The position numbers were made by a program, and so were the translations under genes. From Tetradesmus obliquus (taxonomy: Eukaryota > Chlorophyta > Chlorophyceae > Sphaeropleales > Scenedesmaceae): a stretch of 64,000 nucleotides of DNA. Below are positions 21,577-33,740 of this stretch, piece by piece. The stretch lies in the NCBI GenBank assembly GCA_030272155.1, contig CP126200.1, forward strand, positions 1,178,001 to 1,242,000, given 5' to 3'. Every line of letters begins with the position of its first letter. Position 1 is the stretch's first letter. Under the pieces are notes generated by a model that made no database searches, was not told where the DNA came from, and was given only the letters and a program-made list of their open reading frames with translations.

Positions 21577-24500
21577 CAGGGAGGGACCAGCACACCACTA
21601 CCACCTGCAGCAGCAGCAGCAGAAGCAGAAATAAAAGCACCACCTGCGTCTATTCCCTTTGATGAGGGTGATGTGCCTGGGGTGATGCGCAGCATACGGC
21701 AACTGCTGCAGGAACAAGCTGCTGCTGGCATGCTGCCGCCAGGTGTGTGCAGCAGCACTGCTGTGTCGGCTGCTGCTGCTTACCCTGAACTTCACTCTGC
21801 AGTGCTGGCAATAGAGGCAACAGTTGTGTTCTGATATGCGTGTTGCTTGTTGCAGCTCACAACCTGCACCCACATCCTCAGAAAGCATTGCTGCAACATT
21901 GGCACAACCTTGCCATCACGTGCTACCTAGTGGATGATTGTTGCAGTAATGATATGTGTCATGCTGTGTTGCTGGCCTCTGCAGGTGTGTGCCTCGTGGC
22001 TGGTGGTATGGGTGTGTCTTGGCAGCAGGTGCTGCATGCAGCAGGCGGGGACAGGGGCGTGTCCCACCACCAGCATCAACATCACCATGCTGCTGCAGCA
22101 GCCCTGGCGCATGAGGTGTGGCAGCAGCAGCCAGTGCTGGTTGAGGTTCCCGTGGATGTGAGGTGAGTGGGGTTCTGTAATGCTGCTGTAGGGTTTTGTG
22201 TGGTGTTTATTGGTGTGGGGTTGTGGACGCCTCGGCACCTCTAGAGATTCCCAGATTTGGGCATGGAGCAGCAGCCTCTGCTGGTTGAGGTGCCCATGGA
22301 TATGAGGTGAGCGGCGGTTCACTACGCTGCTGGCTCTGTGTTGAAGAGAGGAGAGGTTTCAGCACCTCTTGGCATGGTAGCAGCAGCCGGTGCTGTTGCA
22401 GGTGCCTGTGGGCCGGCTGCTGTGCCCAGAAGGCAGTTTGCAGTTGCAGGGTGGGGTTACTGAAAGCAGACGAACAGCCGCTTCAACCCCACCCACCAAC
22501 AGCAAACTGCTCTCACTATCAGCCAGTGCTAGCCAACGCAACAAGTGCACAGTTGTGTTATGGTTCACATCTGATTCAGTTGCTGTACAGCTGCGAACCG
22601 CCTCTTGCTTGAAACAGCACGGCAAAGTGCGCACACCTGTGAATGACGTGTGTAAAATTACATGCTGTGTGGCGTGGTGGCGTGCTGTCCTTGCCAAGGC
22701 AGCTTGCAGTTGGAGGGTGGAGGTGATTATGCTGCCTCTAGCTGCTGCACCCACTCCCACCCACCACCAGCAAGCTAGCTAGCTAGCTTGATAAAGCACA
22801 GAGGTCTGCAGACATCTGCTTGATGCGACATCGAACAAGCATAGTGTGTGGACAGGCTGTCGTGCCAATACAACTTGCCAAGGCAGCTTGCAGTCGGGGA
22901 ATACGCTGCATGTGTGTTCACTTGCTCCACAAGCCAAAACCCAAGATCCCACCGCACCATACCAGCTGCAGTCTGCTTTGCCCGAGGAGCAGTACCGCAA
23001 TGCATACATGGGTGATTTGTTCGGTAGCATGCGGGCTTGCATGCGTGTTTGCCTTTGCGGTATGCAGTTGGTGGTGTAATGAAGAAGGCCGAGCTGGCAA
23101 TTGCAAGCTCAGCTTCTTCATCACCTCACCAGCTGCACGCCTGGGTGAGTCAGCTGCAGCGCTGGCACTAGTTATTACGTTATGTTGTGATATGTTATGG
23201 TACGCGGTGTTAATTTAACATGCTCCACTAGCATACAATGAAGTGAAGGAGACGGGTTGTGGTTTGTATGGTGCGGACATGCATTGCTTTGCGCATGTAT
23301 GCAGTTGGTAATATCTCATTGAGTTCGAGTACGCAAGCCTGGAGTCATTGTGACCTCAGCTGTACACCTGGTTATGGATGTAGCAGCAACGCTGGCGGCA
23401 GCATACAACGCATAGGAAGCATTGAATGTCTGCATAGCGTATGAGGCGCTCAGTAGCCTGAAGTATGCAGCTAGTCATGTAGCCAGAGGGGCCGGGCACC
23501 CAAGCCGGAACCCCTGTCCACCTGACCAGCTGCATACTTGATCTCTGCCCGCTGGTGCCCTAGCTGCAGTGTTTTGTGATGCTTGCGCGGATATACTTTC
23601 TGCAGCGTGCAGACATGCATGCTTGCCCCCTCCTCCTCCTCCTGGCGTGCAGCTGGCAATGTGACTGCGGCCCGCTTACGCGGCAAGCAGAGCCGTTGTC
23701 ACCTCATCAGCTGTGTATAAGGGCAGCTGTGTTGCTGCAGTGCTGGCAGTAGCATGTGGTGCATGCAACGACACACACAAACTTTTTGTAGGGTGTGAAC
23801 ATGCACGGGGCTGCTGCTGAGTTGTACAGCTGGCAGTGTGACAAGGTCTCATGATGGGCGGCAAGCCCACAGCCGTTATCACCTCACCGGCTGTGCACCT
23901 GGGTATGGGCCTGCTGCTGCGCTGGCACCAGCATTTGCAGCATTCAACTGGACAGACGTCTCTGAGTGGTGAGTGAGGACATGCACAAGTGTTACAAGGT
24001 ATGCAGCTGTCAAGGTGGTGTTTATTTCCTGGCAGAAAGCCTGGAGCCATCACCACCTCACCAGCTGCGCACCTGGTTAAGGGTCAGCAGCAGCGCTGGC
24101 CCTAGCATTCGATACATGCAGCAAGATAGGTGTTTCCATACGATGCTGACATCACGGTTATGCTGCTGAAGTGTGCAGCTGGCAAGGTTTTGATAGTCCT
24201 GTGGCTGTCAAGCTCAGAGCTATCACCACCTCACTAGCTGCGCACCTGGCTGTGTGCTGGCTTGCGCCCTTGCAGTTGTGTTTGATGTAGACGTTGGTCG
24301 CATGCTCAAAACTACAAAATTCTTTAGCGCTAGACGTGCATGGTTGCTGCCGTGGTGCGCCGCTCGTGATGTGATGATGTGATGATGTGATGATGTAATT
24401 GAGCTCAGCAAGCGCAGGCTCATTGTCACCTCACGAGCTACGCAACTGGCTGTGTGGCTGCTGCTGCCCTGCATGGCCTGCATGTAACAGCCTGACTGCG

Positions 24501-26298
24501 CAGCTGGCTTAACATGTCAAACAGGCAGTGAAGGTGTTTCATGTACAGCGGCTGGACATGCCTGGATATGGTTACGCTGCCGAATTGTGCAGCTGGCAAG
24601 GTGGGGAGGAATTCTGGGCTGTTGAGCTCAGAGTCATTGCCACCTCACCAGCTGTTCACCTGTGTACGTGCCTGCTGCTACCCTGCATGTACCAGCCTGA
24701 CTGCGCAGCTGGCGCAACAACACTTCGTGCAGGCAGTGATCGTATTTTGTCTTCAGCGGGTGGACATGCCTGCATATGGTTGCACCTTTGGTATGCAGCT
24801 GGCAAGGTCATGGGGACTTTTTGGCACAGCAAGCCTACAGCCACCACCACCTCACCAGCTGCCTACCTGGTCATGGGTCAGCAGCAGCGCTGGCACTAGC
24901 AATGGTTTGATACATGCAGCAAGACTGGTGTTTCTGTACGGTGCTGACATCACGGTTACGCTGCTGAAGTGTGCAGCTGGCAAGGTGGTGAGGACTTCTT
25001 GCAAGCCCACAGCCCTCACCACCTCACCAGCTGCACACCTGTGCATCGGCCAGCAGCAGCGCTGGCACTAGCATTGGTCGCAGTGAAGGATATATCCTTC
25101 AGGGTTTAGGTTTAAGGTTTCCTGAACCCTAAACCCTAACCCCCCTAACCCTAGTGCATATATATGGAAGTCTCTGTAGGATGCACGAGCCTGCTGAGGT
25201 ATGCAGGCGATGTGATCAGGCTTTCCTGCTGCGGCAAGCCCAGAACCCTGGTCAACTCACCAGCTGCGCACCTTAGTTCGCGCCTGCTGCCGCTCTGGCA
25301 GCATCACTTCATACGGTGATGCGGTCAACGACAGCTACACCTCTGTAGGGTGTGGACATGTATGGTTTTATCAAGGTTTGGACCTGGTGGATTGAAATTG
25401 TGGAATTGGAATAGGTGGACTGCATAGCTAACGGCAGGCTTCCCTACAGTGTGTCCACTTGCGTGGTTGCACATGAAGCATGCAGCTAGCCGCGTGTACA
25501 GTAGACGGTGTATCAGGGATGGTAGGAGGCGTGAATGCGCATGAGGTATCCCAATCGCCACACACGTCCCCTTCCTTAACTTACGCGGGTGTTAAGTTTG
25601 AACACACCACGCTTAGCTCATTTATTCATTCGGTGTATCAATCCCCAGCCCCTGTGCACCTGACCAGCTGCATACCTCAGGTAGTATGCAGTATTTTGTT
25701 GCAGTATGTTGGGTAAAACAACAATATGCTCACCTCATCCCTCTGCAGTTTGCGCGCTTTTGTATGGCGCACAACCGAACTGATTGGGCGCTGCTATTCG
25801 GCTGCCTGCCAAGTGTCTGACAGAATGCTTGAGCCGGTTGAGGGCTCATAGCATGAGCCGCTGTCTGTCATCAACTACTGCCAGTACACGCCCGCTGCAA
25901 TCAACAGCAGCAGCAGCCAGCCCAACAGCGCATTACGCTTTTCTCACCGCTACCCTGCACTGTCTTCAAACTGACCTTGATCCCCCTGCTGCATTTGCAG
26001 GCAGCCGTTTGTGGAGCACACTGTGCAGGCGCCTGCTGCTGCTGCAGCACCTAACAGCACACCAGCAGCAGCACCGCCGCCGCCACTTCTGCAGCAGCTG
26101 GCCAAGCTGCTACATCTGCGTGATCCTTTTCACCTGGTGTGCTGGGGCAGGGTGGGGCCCCGAGCTAGCTATGCAGCAACACCTGCAGAATGGCAGGAGT
26201 CACAGCAGCAGTGGCAGGCCATTGAGCAGCAGGCCCAACCGTTGCAGCAGCAGCAGCAGCAGCAGCAAGATACGGCACAGCAGCAAGAAGACACGGCA

Positions 26299-26329
<31 letters not shown>

Positions 26330-27121
26330 GGCTTGATCTGCCGCTGCAGGGAGCAGCAGGTGCCACTGAAACAGGGAGCCATGCAGCTCATACCGGCACA
26401 GCAGGCTCTGGAAGTGCACTGCTGCCCCCTGCTGCTGCTGCTGCTGGCATGGGCCGTGCTGCATCTGCTGGTGAGGCAGCAGCGCAGCCGCCGCCACCCA
26501 AGCGGCAACATGCAGCAGCAGCAGACGACGACGATCAGCAGCAGCAGCAGCAGGGAGTGGCTGCATCCAAGGAGCAGGGTCAACCTGCCGCTGCTGCTGC
26601 TCCTGCTGCTGCTGGTGGTGTGGAGTCTGTTGTGAGTGTGCTGGAGGCTGGGGGTGGGCCAGCAGCGATGGACTGGGAGGGGGCAGAGACCGAAGGTAAG
26701 AGGGTTGAAGCACTGAGGTTCAAGGTTCTGCTTCATTCCAAAGGTGGGACAGCAGCAACACAGGCTTTTACAGACACATGCACGTTGCATGTGCAATGTT
26801 GAATAGCATGTAATCATCATGTCATGTGGCAGACGGTGCAACACGCAGTAATGCAGGCACAGCACACACACTGTCTAATGCTGCCCACCGAACTTCTCCT
26901 TTTCTTGTGTACGGCCAACCACAATGCTTGCAATTGCCTTGCAGTTCCAAGCCAAGCAAACCAGCAGCAGCAGCAGTCCCCTCTGCACTCTGTGCTGCCA
27001 CCAGCAGTGGCCACCCCACCCTCAGCAGGTACCAAGCACCAGGCACCTCACGACAGCAGCAGCAGCAGTGCGGGCACGCACATGCTTGATGTGCCACCCC
27101 CGTTCATGTACAGTGTGTTTT

Positions 27122-27152
<31 letters not shown>

Positions 27153-29566
27153 GGGGCTGAACCTGCGGGCCAGTTGGCTGGCGGGCAGGGCGGTGTATGG
27201 TGCTGTGCTGCTGGCAGGCTGCGGCATTGCGCGTGGCCGGGTGAGTGTGTTGAAGAGCCTAGTGGCCGGGTGAGTGTGTTGAAAAGCCTAGTGGCCGGGT
27301 GAGTGTGTTGAAAAGCCTACTTCCGTTTCCGTTGTGATTCTGCTGTAGTCATCTATTCAATGATTGGTCCAAACATAACTGAATACAATATGAATACAAC
27401 AGCACTGCACGGCATGCTGATAGGTGGTATCACGCGTGGCCGGGTGATGCACGGCAGCCCTGCATTCATTCACTGGTGATCTGGTGGTGTTCAATACCTT
27501 CAATGATAGTGATAATCAGTTTGATCATCCTCGGTCTTGTGATAAAACGTACTATTGTTATCGGTTTTTGAATTTGACGGCCGGGTTGGCATGCTGCTGC
27601 TGGCGCTGGTGCTGCTGTTGGGGTTGTACATGGTGGTACACTCCACCTGCAGCCGCCAACACCAGCATGAACGCCAGCTGTGACAGCCTGGGCTGCTGTT
27701 TCAAAATCTACAAATGCCAAAAGATTTAGACTCCTTTCCAAGGTATTTTTCTCATAATTCTGATCTATGTGTAAGATGTGATATGGAGTTGCCAACCTTG
27801 TCCCTGCCGCTGCTGCCACCGCTGCTGCTGCTGCCGCTGCTGCTGCCGCAGTCCACGCAGCATGTCATCAAGTGGCGCAGCTACAGCGCCCGCTGCTGCT
27901 GGCTGAGCATGACTGCACTGATCCCTGCCAGAGCACATGCTGTCAGGGCAGCACCCGCGCCGCTGTTGATGCGGCTGCCAACGGCTTACAGGTGGGTTAT
28001 GAATGTGTGTATTGGCTTTTATGTTATTGCTACTGTTAACAGCTTTCAAGGTGTAAGTGCGGGGGGCTCTTAATTTGCTTTTACTGCGCAGGTAACATGA
28101 ATTACATTATGATGATGCATGATGATGCATAACCTACATTTTAATTGTGCCTTCTGATGCACTGTCTGTTGTCTGTAGGGTTGGCAACTGGCTGGGTGAT
28201 TCTCCCAAGCAGCAGCTGGAGCGATACACAGCTCGACACCACGGCTGGGTGACACAGGTCCAAAACCTGACGGCCAGCAATACCCTATATCCTGGCAGCT
28301 TGATTTCAGCAGCAGCAGCAGCAGCTGCTGCTCCAGCTGGAGAGGGCACTGCTGCTGCTGCTGGCGACTTGCTTGCTGCAGGGTTTACCAAAGATGCTGC
28401 AGCTGGGGCTCTAGGGTTTAGCAGCAGCAGTGCAGGCAGTGAGGGTTTAGGCCTGGACTGGTCATTGACAGTGCTGGATGCTGCAGTACCCTGCGGCAGC
28501 CTGGCAGGGTTTAACTGCGAGGCCCGGCTTAGGGTTCAGCCAATGGCAGCAGCGGCAGCAGCAGCAGCAGCAGGTGCCAGTGGCAGTGGCCTATCAGTTC
28601 TGGCAAGCTTGGGTTTGGATGCTGCTGCTGCAGCAGCGCTGGAGGTGCGGTGTGACACCGCTGCTGGCCCCGGCCTGGCTGTAGCACGGCTGGAAGTTGA
28701 AGAGTCAACCGGGCAGCTGCTGGTGGTGGCTGACTCAGGTGGGGTTTGAGGTTTTGCGATTTGGTGATGTAGGGTTTTGGGCTTGGTGCTGTTTACTGCG
28801 TGCGGCAAGCAGGCCTTGCTTTAGCAGGCAGAATTAGCAGCTATGATAGTATTGCGACGTATAGTAAATAGAGGTGTTGCTGCTGTAATAGTCGCGCGCA
28901 GCGCTGGCAGAGTACTCAGGTGACACCTTGACGCGGCCCCTGCTCATAGCATTGACAACCACAAGATATACCGTCGAAGTTTTGTCCCCTTATGCCTGCA
29001 GGCCCCGCCATGGGTCGCTTGGAGGCCCAGAACAGCGCCGCACTGGCAGCACTGCACCTGCTGCAGGCGCTGGATGCAGCAGCGCTGACAGGCACACCCC
29101 CTGCCCTGCCAGTGATCAATTCATCAACAGCAGCAGCAGCAGCTGGTCCTGCTGAAAACACTGCTATGGATGTTGACATAGCAGCAGCGGCGGCGGCTCC
29201 AGCAGCAGCAGCAGCAGCAGCAGCAGATGGTGGTGGCGGTGGTGGCTTGCTGAGTACTGTGCAGCTGCTGTGGCCGGGCCAGGGCGGTGGCCAGCTGCTG
29301 CCACGGCCAGGGCTGCTGGCAAAGGTGAGACCAGGTTTGAATTTTGAGGGTTTTGGTTGCTTGGTTCAGAGATTTAGGGTTCTGACAGTGCCATGTCGGC
29401 GTGCCTGTCATGCTGACAACCTCCACTTCAGCACTGACTGTGTTGTGCTGTGTCTGTGCCCCTCAGCATGCCTCTCCATGCTGATCAAGGCAGCTGCAGC
29501 CACTCAACGCACATCGTACTTCGTCATCTGGCTGCATCCCTTTCACTGCTGCTGCTGCTCCTGCTG

Positions 29567-29612
<46 letters not shown>

Positions 29613-30273
29613 AGGTGGATGCCCACCTATACCTGCCACCTGAGAAGGCATCACCAGCACAACTTGCCCCAGGCAGCAGCAGCAGCAGCAGCAGCAGCAG
29701 CGCCAGCAACCCTGCCTGCTACAGCCTGGACCTGCTGCGTGGCTGCAGCTTCCTGCTAGGCTGGGGGGCTGTGCTGTCACAACTTGAGGAGATTGTGATG
29801 CAGCTGGAAGTGGGTGCGGCAGCACAGGCCTGGTGAGTAGTAGTACTGTAGAATGTGGGCGCTGACTGTGCTTTTTGTCAAGCTGCCGGGCTGCACGTCT
29901 GTGCTGTCGCAGCTGGTGGCACTGCTGCTGCGGCTGGAAGTGGGTGCAGCAGCGCAGGCCTGGTAAGTGCTTTGGGGTTCGATGCTGCAGTTAGCTTTGC
30001 ATTCTGTTAGGCTTTGGGGCTGTGCTGCCGCAGCTGGAGGCGATTGTTATGCAGCTGGAAGTAGGAGCAGCAGCGCAGGCATGGTGAGTGAGGAGTGTGA
30101 AGATTTTTTGAAGTGTATGCTTGACTTTGATTCGTGTGAGCGTGCTGTGCATGTTGTGTGAAGGCGGTCCATATTTGCCTGATTCTGCAGCAGGTGGGCA
30201 CGACATGGTCCATGGAGAAGCTGTGACCAGCCCTCGCGCAACTTGATGATGCCTATATGCAACTGCCTTTCCT

Positions 30274-30330
<57 letters not shown>

Positions 30331-33063
30331 AGGGTGTCGGTGGCGTTTGAGGGCGTTGACGCGCTGGGCAGGTTCACCCCGCAACCTGCGCTGCTGGCGG
30401 TGCACCTGCTGGAGCTGGCGCAGCCCAAGGTGATTCATCATCTTTGGTTTCAAAAGTGACATGTACCATCGCATTGCTTGTTATCAATGATGGCAGCCCC
30501 TGTATGTGGCTCTCACCATCTAAGGGGGAGGCTGGACCCACATGCAGCTACACGTCTGACTCCACTCAAGTGCATTGTGTGCTGCGCGGAAAGAGGGGCG
30601 TGCATGGTAGGCAGCAAGTCCACCAGCCACAGGCACAAGCTTCAGTTGGCTTTGCACTGTCCTTTTCTGGTCTCAGACCTTGTGTTCAACCTGTTGTGGC
30701 TCATACCTGCGGAGCTTATGTGCCACAACGTTTTGGCACGTTCGTGCCGCGGCATCTCAGATGGTGCCAGGACTCACATGTAACTATCCTCTCTCAATTG
30801 GCACGCGACAGCACATGTTGTACTGCTGATTGCTTCTTGTGCTTCTGATTGCCATGCGTTAATCGACAGGCCTCAAGCGTGCTAAAGTTACCAAGCGCCC
30901 GCAAGCCCACTTGCTGCACTGCTGCTGCTGCTGCTGCTGCCGTACTGCAGGCCGCTACAGCAGCAGCCGCCTCCGGTCAAACCGCTGGTCAAACGAACGT
31001 CATCTTCGACCCCTCCCTCAGCCTGCAGCGCCGCCGCCTGGTCTCTCAGCTTGTGAAGCAGCAGCAGGCTGCAGTGGTCGTTGATGTTGGCTGTGGCGAA
31101 GGAGCTCTGCTGAAGCATCTGCTGTGTGATTGTGGCTTTACAGAATTGAGCCGCATTGTGGGGGTGGATGTGTCACAAAGTGCGTTGGCAGCAGCAGCAC
31201 GCAAGCTAGAGGGAATGGGGAGTCAGTGGCTGGCTGTGGGTGATGAGCCAGCAGCAGCACCAGCAGCAGCAGCACAGCCAGCAGAGAGTGCTGAAGTGAG
31301 TCCTGCTGTTCCGTCTGGCTCATCTGATGCTGCTGCTGATGCATCTCTAGGGGTTGGCTCAGTGCCTGCCTCGGTGGGTGAAGGCAGTACGCTGACTGAA
31401 ATGATGCTGTCAGGCCCTGCCAGCAGCAAAGTTCATGGTGGAAGTGTCATCCAGGTGAGCCTGGCGCAGGTTTGAACTGTATTTGAACAAGTGATTGGTG
31501 ATTTGTGATTTGATTTGACGTGATTTGAAGCATTGTTAGCCAGTGGGCTCAATCGGCTCCTACCAAAATGAGCATGACAAAGGGGCCCGGCATGGCTGCT
31601 GCTTTGCGGCAAATGACTGTGATCACTGCTTTACTCTTTGAAGCACACGATACAGCGATTTAGTTCGTTTCCAGTGCGCAAGTAGCCTGGAAGCATCTCA
31701 CTTCTCAGTGACACACATGCACCTAGGCAAGGTCATCACGTCAGGCACCCCATCAGCAAGCAGTCCGATTGAGACTGTCTGAGCCTGCTGCCTCCGGTGT
31801 TGCCTTTCGCCCTTACTGCAGGCCCGGCCACCAGCCAGAATGATGCGGCAGTTATCCATCTCAAGTGCAGTAGCAGCAGTGCCTGCAGCAGTTGCTGCTG
31901 CACTAGCAGCCGCCAGCAGAGCCCCACCCCTGCAGCAGCAGCAGCAGCAGCAGGCACCAGCAGATGGCAGCAGCAGCTGCACTTGGACAGCTCAGCTGGA
32001 CTTGTTACAAGCAGATGTTACAAACCCAGGGCTCACCAGCGCTGAACCCTGGCGTGCCCTGGGCCTAAACCCCGGCTGTGACCTGGCGGCCTGCATTGAG
32101 GTTTTGGAGCACCTAGAACCCCAGGTGGTTGACGCCCTAGGGCATAGCGTGCTGGGCGGGTTGAGCCCCAAAACCGCTGTCTTCACAACACCCAACTGGG
32201 AGTACAATGAGGTGCTGCGGCAGGTGGGCAGTGGCATGGAGGGGTGTGCAGTTGAAAAAAGATCCATGTGTGGGTGAAGGGTTACAGAGCTCAGCTAACA
32301 ACAGCTATTACACCCTGTGTGTGGGTGTGCCTAAGAGGGTGATGCCTGCAAACTCAGGCTCTGCCGCCATTCGTATCACTTCTTTGTTGATTGCCGCGCC
32401 AACACTGTCTTTGGCGCTGCTGCTGCTGCTGCTGCTGCTGCCGCTGCATATTCACTGCCAGGTGCTGGGCCCTGGCCTTGTGTGGCCCGGCCCGCCAGGC
32501 AGGGATGGCCAGCCGCTGCGACACGGCGACCACAAGTGAGTGCAGAGCAGGAGCAGTGGCAGAGTTCAAGGCCAGGGGCTTATGAGGGTATATGGTTTCC
32601 TTGCATGTTCTCATTGCTGCTCAGGGGAATCAGTGCATGGCTCTGCTGAGATGCATTATGGGCCTGGTGTGGCCTGGGCCGCCAGGCAGGGACGGGCAGC
32701 CGCTGAGGCACGGCGACCACAAGTGAGTGCAGAGCAGGGGCGATCACTCTGGGTTTGGCAGTGCTTGTGTGTCAGGGTTTCATCAGTGCTCATGTTTGTG
32801 CATGCCTGGGGTTGAGGTTCTGCTGATGTCTTGCTTTGCTGCTGGTGACACAGCACGATGGCAGCTGCAGGCATTGCAGAGTATCTAGTTTTTGGCGCAT
32901 GCAGCAGCACAGCGGCAGGGCTCCGTCATCAGCTGCATGTGTGACACAACATGCCACCGCTGCTGCTGTTGCCGCTGCCGCAGGTTTGAGTGGAGCTGTG
33001 CAGAGTTCCATGCCTGGCCAGCCGACTTGCCCAGCACCAACTGTGTAACATTGCTTGTTGCTC

Positions 33064-33095
<32 letters not shown>

Positions 33096-33319
33096 CGCAG
33101 GTTTGAGTGGAGCTGCGCAGAGTTTAGGGCCTGCGCCGCCAGCCTTCCTCAGCACAATTTGCATCAACATGCATGTTGCTGCTGCTGCTACCGCAGGTTT
33201 GAGTGGAGCCGTGCCGAGTTCAGGGCCTGGGCTAGCCGCCTCGCATTACAGCACGGCTACAGCGTGGACTTTGAAGACTTAGGCAGGGCCATACGGGAGG
33301 AAGAAGCCCTGCAGCAGCA

Positions 33320-33352
<33 letters not shown>

Positions 33353-33703
33353 TGATAACGCCGGCACTGCTGCTGATGATGTGGGCGAGGCAACAGGTAG
33401 CGCTGTTGCAATTGATACGGCTATGCCTCTTGCTGCGCATGCTGCCGGGGGTGGGGATGCAGCAGCAGCGCCTGGTGCGGCTGGTGTTGGTGGTGCTGGC
33501 GGTGCAGCAAATGAAAGGTTGCTGGCGCAGCTACCGACAGTGAGTGCTTCTGCAGGGCCAGAGGTTGCGGCTGCAGCTGCTGCGGTGTCGGCTGCGATGA
33601 TAGCTGCCGAGCAAGAGAAGCAGCAGCAGCAGCAGAAGCAGCAGCAGCAGGGTGGGGTGGTAGGTGGTGCAGGAAGTGCTGTTGGTGAGACCGTCCTGCA
33701 AGC

Positions 33704-33740
<37 letters not shown>

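Larger units (their letters stand above)
22262..25690 (+). repeat. large HEN1 intron built of about 12 degenerate exon-like repeats
   Basis: A block centred on CACCTCACCAGCTG, usually followed by a C-rich ACCTGG and often a GT, recurs near 23122, 23519, 23699, 23879, 24054, 24227, 24427, 24641, 24848, 25018, 25253 and 25667. Spacing is mostly 150-400 bp. Several units also share GTATGCAGCTGGCAAGG before it and GTCAGCAGCAGCGCTGGCAC after it. Upstream, 22262-22412 and 22690-22900 hold degenerate copies of the neighbouring exon ends (LVEVPVDVR and GSLQLQ). Confidence 0.8.

Noticed and set aside
22771-22790. CAAGCTAGCTAGCTAGCTTG palindrome
   Set aside because: It is a short self-complementary GCTA microsatellite, expected by slippage.
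23080-25690. Possible CRISPR-like array
   Set aside because: Units are degenerate, spacing is irregular, the context is a eukaryotic intron, and repeats are exon-like.
32892-33196. Long plus-strand frame starting at 32892 as an extended HEN1 exon
   Set aside because: The frame crosses three CCGCAG acceptors and two decoy copies of the FEWS exon start; the homologous sequence starts at 33197, so the upstream part is more likely intron.
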